Shown piece by piece: positions 62,387 to 64,000 of a DNA stretch of 64,000 nt (position 1 is its first letter; every line of letters starts with the position of its first letter). Position numbers and translations under genes: made by a program. The notes under the pieces were generated by a model, which saw nothing but the letters and a program-made list of their open reading frames with translations, made no database searches and was not told the origin of the DNA. Source of the DNA: Paracoccus aminovorans (GTDB lineage: Bacteria; Pseudomonadota; Alphaproteobacteria; Rhodobacterales; Rhodobacteraceae); assembly GCF_900005615.1 (NCBI RefSeq), contig NZ_LN832559.1:712837-776836 (forward strand). Direction: 5' to 3'.

Positions 62387-62519
62387 ACACCCTCCAAAAC
62401 GCAGGCCCGCGTCGGCTGCGCCAGCTGGAAAGCTACGCCGCCACGGGCCTGCTCACCCGCGCGCCAAAGGGGTCACTTTTGGACGCCGATCAGGGGGCCC
62501 GTTTGAATGCCGATTGACA

Positions 62520-62687
62520 CCTTCGACACCCCGTTTCCAGGTGCCACGTGGGAGTCACGCGGACGGAAGCCGGGTCAAGTTGCTGAAAGCACCGGCATAG
62601 GATGGACTCACGTAAGTCCTTGATAAACCTGCCACAGCGGGCTAGGTCGTAGTCCAGCGAAGTTCGGTGCTGGAGTCAGCTTGAAAC
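62520..62687. other. Right flank of the island
   Basis: 168 bases between the IS21 end and the terminator of the penicillin-binding protein gene. Reading the minus strand for a missing methyltransferase start shows no motif I; short open stretches such as LDYDLARCGRFIKDLRESIL are interrupted and unrecognised. I see no gene here. Confidence 0.4.
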
Positions 62688-62720
62688 AAAAAAAGGCCGG
62701 CCCCTCGGGACCGGCCTTTT
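62688..62720 (-). terminator. Rho-independent terminator of mrcA
   Basis: On the minus strand the stem AAAAGGCCGG/CCGGCCTTTT runs into a TTTTTTT tract (62694-62688), one base after the stop codon. Strong, classic terminator. Confidence 0.9.
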
Positions 62721-62721
62721 C

Positions 62722-64000
62722 CTATTGCTGATAGACGCCGTCGATACCGCGTAAAGCCTGGGTCAGCGGGTCGTCGGGTGGCAGGTCGTCGGCCGGCATC
62801 TCGGCCTCGGGGCCGCTGGTCACGGTCTCGGCCGGAAAGGTCGGCGGGCCGCCGGGCGCCTGGGTGCCCGGGTCGGGCAGGACGCGGCCGCCGGCCTGGT
62901 CCTGCGGCACCGTCTCGGGTGCGGCCTGGCCCTGCGGCTGCGGCTGGCCCAGGGCTTCGGAGAGCGCTGCGGCCAGCGGATCGCTGCCGCCGACATCGTC
63001 GGAGCTGACCACCTGCGGCACGGCGCTGTTCGGGTCGAAGACGAAATTGCCCAGGGACTCGACCGGCAGGCCGTCGTGGATCTCGGTCATCACCGCCTGC
63101 CAGATCTCGGCCGGCAAGCCGCCGCCGGTCACGCCCTTCAGCGGCTTGTTGTCGTCATAGCCCATCCACACCCCGGTCACATATTGCCCGGTGAAGCCGA
63201 TGAACCAAGCGTCGCGATAGCTCGAGGTAGTGCCGGTCTTGCCCGCCGCCGGACGGCCCTTCAGCCGGGCGCGGGTGCCGGTGCCATGTTCGATCACCTG
63301 CTGCATCATGCCGATCAGCTCGCCCGCCGCCTTTTGCGAGATCACGCGCTGTCCCATGCCGCCGGCCTGGCCGATCAGCGCCTGGTCGTCGCCCTTGATG
63401 CGCAGCTCCTGCAAGCCATAGGGCGCGACGGCGGTTCCGCCGTTGCGGATGCCGGCATAGGCGGCGGTCATGTTCAAAAGCGTCGCATCCGACACGCCCA
63501 GGCCCAGCGAGGGGCCCGTCGCCAGCTCGTCCGAGACGCCGAAGTCGCGCGCCACCCGGCGCACCGCGTCGCGGCCGGCGATTTCCTGCAGCCGGATCGT
63601 CGCGGTGTTCAGCGACTGCGACAGCGCGCGCGTCAGCGTCACCTCGCCGGAATAGCGGCGGGTATAGTTCTGCGGCGACCACGGCCCCGAGCCGCGCACG
63701 TTGATGGTCAAGGGCGCGTCCAACACCATGTCGTTCGGACCATAGCCCTGGTCCAGCGCCGCGGCATAGACGAAGGGCTTGAAGCTGGAACCCGTCTGGC
63801 GCTTGGCCTGCGTTGCACGGTTGAAGGTGCCGGCGACGGTATTGTCGCGCCCGCCGATCATCGCCCGTACCGCGCCGTCGGGCGACATCACCACCACCGC
63901 CGCCTGCGCCTTCGAGCCCTTGGAAATCTTTTCGTCGAAGACCCGCTGCAAGGCGCGTTCGGCCGCGCGCTGCACGCGCTGGTCGAAGGTGGTCTTGATG
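62722..64000 (-). CDS. mrcA: Penicillin-binding protein 1A, transpeptidase C-terminal part (partial)
   Basis: About 426 residues of the transpeptidase domain of a class A PBP, running off the right edge of the window. Active-site motifs are SxxK in TGSSFKPFVYAAALDQ, SxN as SLNTATIR and KTGTT in AGKTGTTSSYRDAWFIGF. A long disordered C-terminal tail rich in Pro, Gln and Gly follows (LPDPGTQAPGGPPTFPAETV). The glycosyltransferase half lies beyond 64000. It synthesises and crosslinks peptidoglycan in the periplasm. Confidence 0.9.
   Translation of the reverse strand, partial: IKTTFDQRVQRAAERALQRVFDEKISKGSKAQAAVVVMSPDGAVRAMIGGRDNTVAGTFNRATQAKRQTGSSFKPFVYAAALDQGYGPNDMVLDAPLTINVRGSGPWSPQNYTRRYSGEVTLTRALSQSLNTATIRLQEIAGRDAVRRVARDFGVSDELATGPSLGLGVSDATLLNMTAAYAGIRNGGTAVAPYGLQELRIKGDDQALIGQAGGMGQRVISQKAAGELIGMMQQVIEHGTGTRARLKGRPAAGKTGTTSSYRDAWFIGFTGQYVTGVWMGYDDNKPLKGVTGGGLPAEIWQAVMTEIHDGLPVESLGNFVFDPNSAVPQVVSSDDVGGSDPLAAALSEALGQPQPQGQAAPETVPQDQAGGRVLPDPGTQAPGGPPTFPAETVTSGPEAEMPADDLPPDDPLTQALRGIDGVYQQ

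Larger units (their letters stand above)
60041..62519. mobile_element. IS21-family insertion sequence (istA-istB)
   Basis: About 2.48 kb. Ends are related inverted repeats: left TGTTGAACGGCTTGCAATAA, right (reverse strand) TGTCAATCGGCATTCAAACG. Inner copies of GATCGGCGTCCAAAA lie near both ends, as expected for the multiple transposase-binding repeats of IS21 ends. Flanks CCGGG and CCTTC do not match, so no target duplication is seen. Insertion was probably followed by a deletion of adjoining sequence, including the start of the methyltransferase gene. Confidence 0.82.

Noticed and set aside
1..64000. CRISPR arrays, rRNA and tRNA genes
   Set aside because: I read for direct repeats with regular spacing, cloverleaf termini and rRNA-like stretches and found none.

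Overview
The window is GC-rich, densely packed alphaproteobacterial chromosome. The gene set (GcrA, CcmI, CbpA/CbpM, MeaB, a heterotetrameric sarcosine oxidase operon, an Frc-type sugar ABC transporter) points to Rhodobacterales, most likely Paracoccus or a close relative. That assignment is inferred from gene content and style; no rRNA lies in the window and I could not run a search.

Layout. 0-1.4 kb: the 3' end of argG with its terminator, a VOC/PhnB-like gene and a Mog/MoaB gene. 1.4-6.5 kb: a fructose-type ABC system (frcK-frcA-frcC-frcB, minus strand) divergent from a ROK repressor, with a palindromic operator candidate between them. 6.5-12 kb: cbpA-cbpM, a secreted phytase-like esterase behind a four-unit Pho box, and a DUF1289-ruvX-ccmI run. 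12-18 kb: sarcosine oxidase soxB, D, A and G, with an unexplained small membrane protein gene and a structured gap between soxB and soxD. 18-21 kb: sodB, a 1,050-bp IS5-type element with a nonsense mutation in its transposase, and a fragment of a Mu-like prophage. 21-31 kb: rarD-like, YfgM-like, BamB-like, der, serS, a thioredoxin-like gene, meaB, ogt, rpmB and a GDSL esterase. 31-36 kb: a copper P-type ATPase with a Cys/His-rich small ORF in front of it, an L,D-transpeptidase and mnmH. 36-41.4 kb: a purine nucleoside phosphorylase with a complete BMP-type nucleoside ABC importer. 41.5-46.9 kb: rimI-tsaB-nfuA-CPBP-usp, a sugar transferase, a frameshifted epimerase and truA. 46.9-57.2 kb: an XpaC-like gene, gcrA, an ABC-2 permease, argD-GNAT-argF, a type I secretion ABC/HlyD pair and mlaA-mlaC. 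57.2-62.5 kb: an acquired island with a second IS5 copy, a 5'-truncated cytosine-C5 DNA methyltransferase and an intact IS21-type istAB element. The window ends inside a penicillin-binding protein 1A gene.

Most unusual features: (1) three copies of a ~160-bp element whose end supplies the stop codon of a flanking gene, at two loci for both convergent genes; (2) an 11-bp phased Pho box before the phytase-like gene; (3) the Cys/His-rich, proline-tailed ORF upstream of copA; (4) two inverted IS5 copies flanking 37.5 kb; (5) a recurrent intergenic motif containing CAAATATCCCCG, three times paired with a GGGGGC/GCCCCC hairpin. No complete new defence or biosynthetic system is evident.
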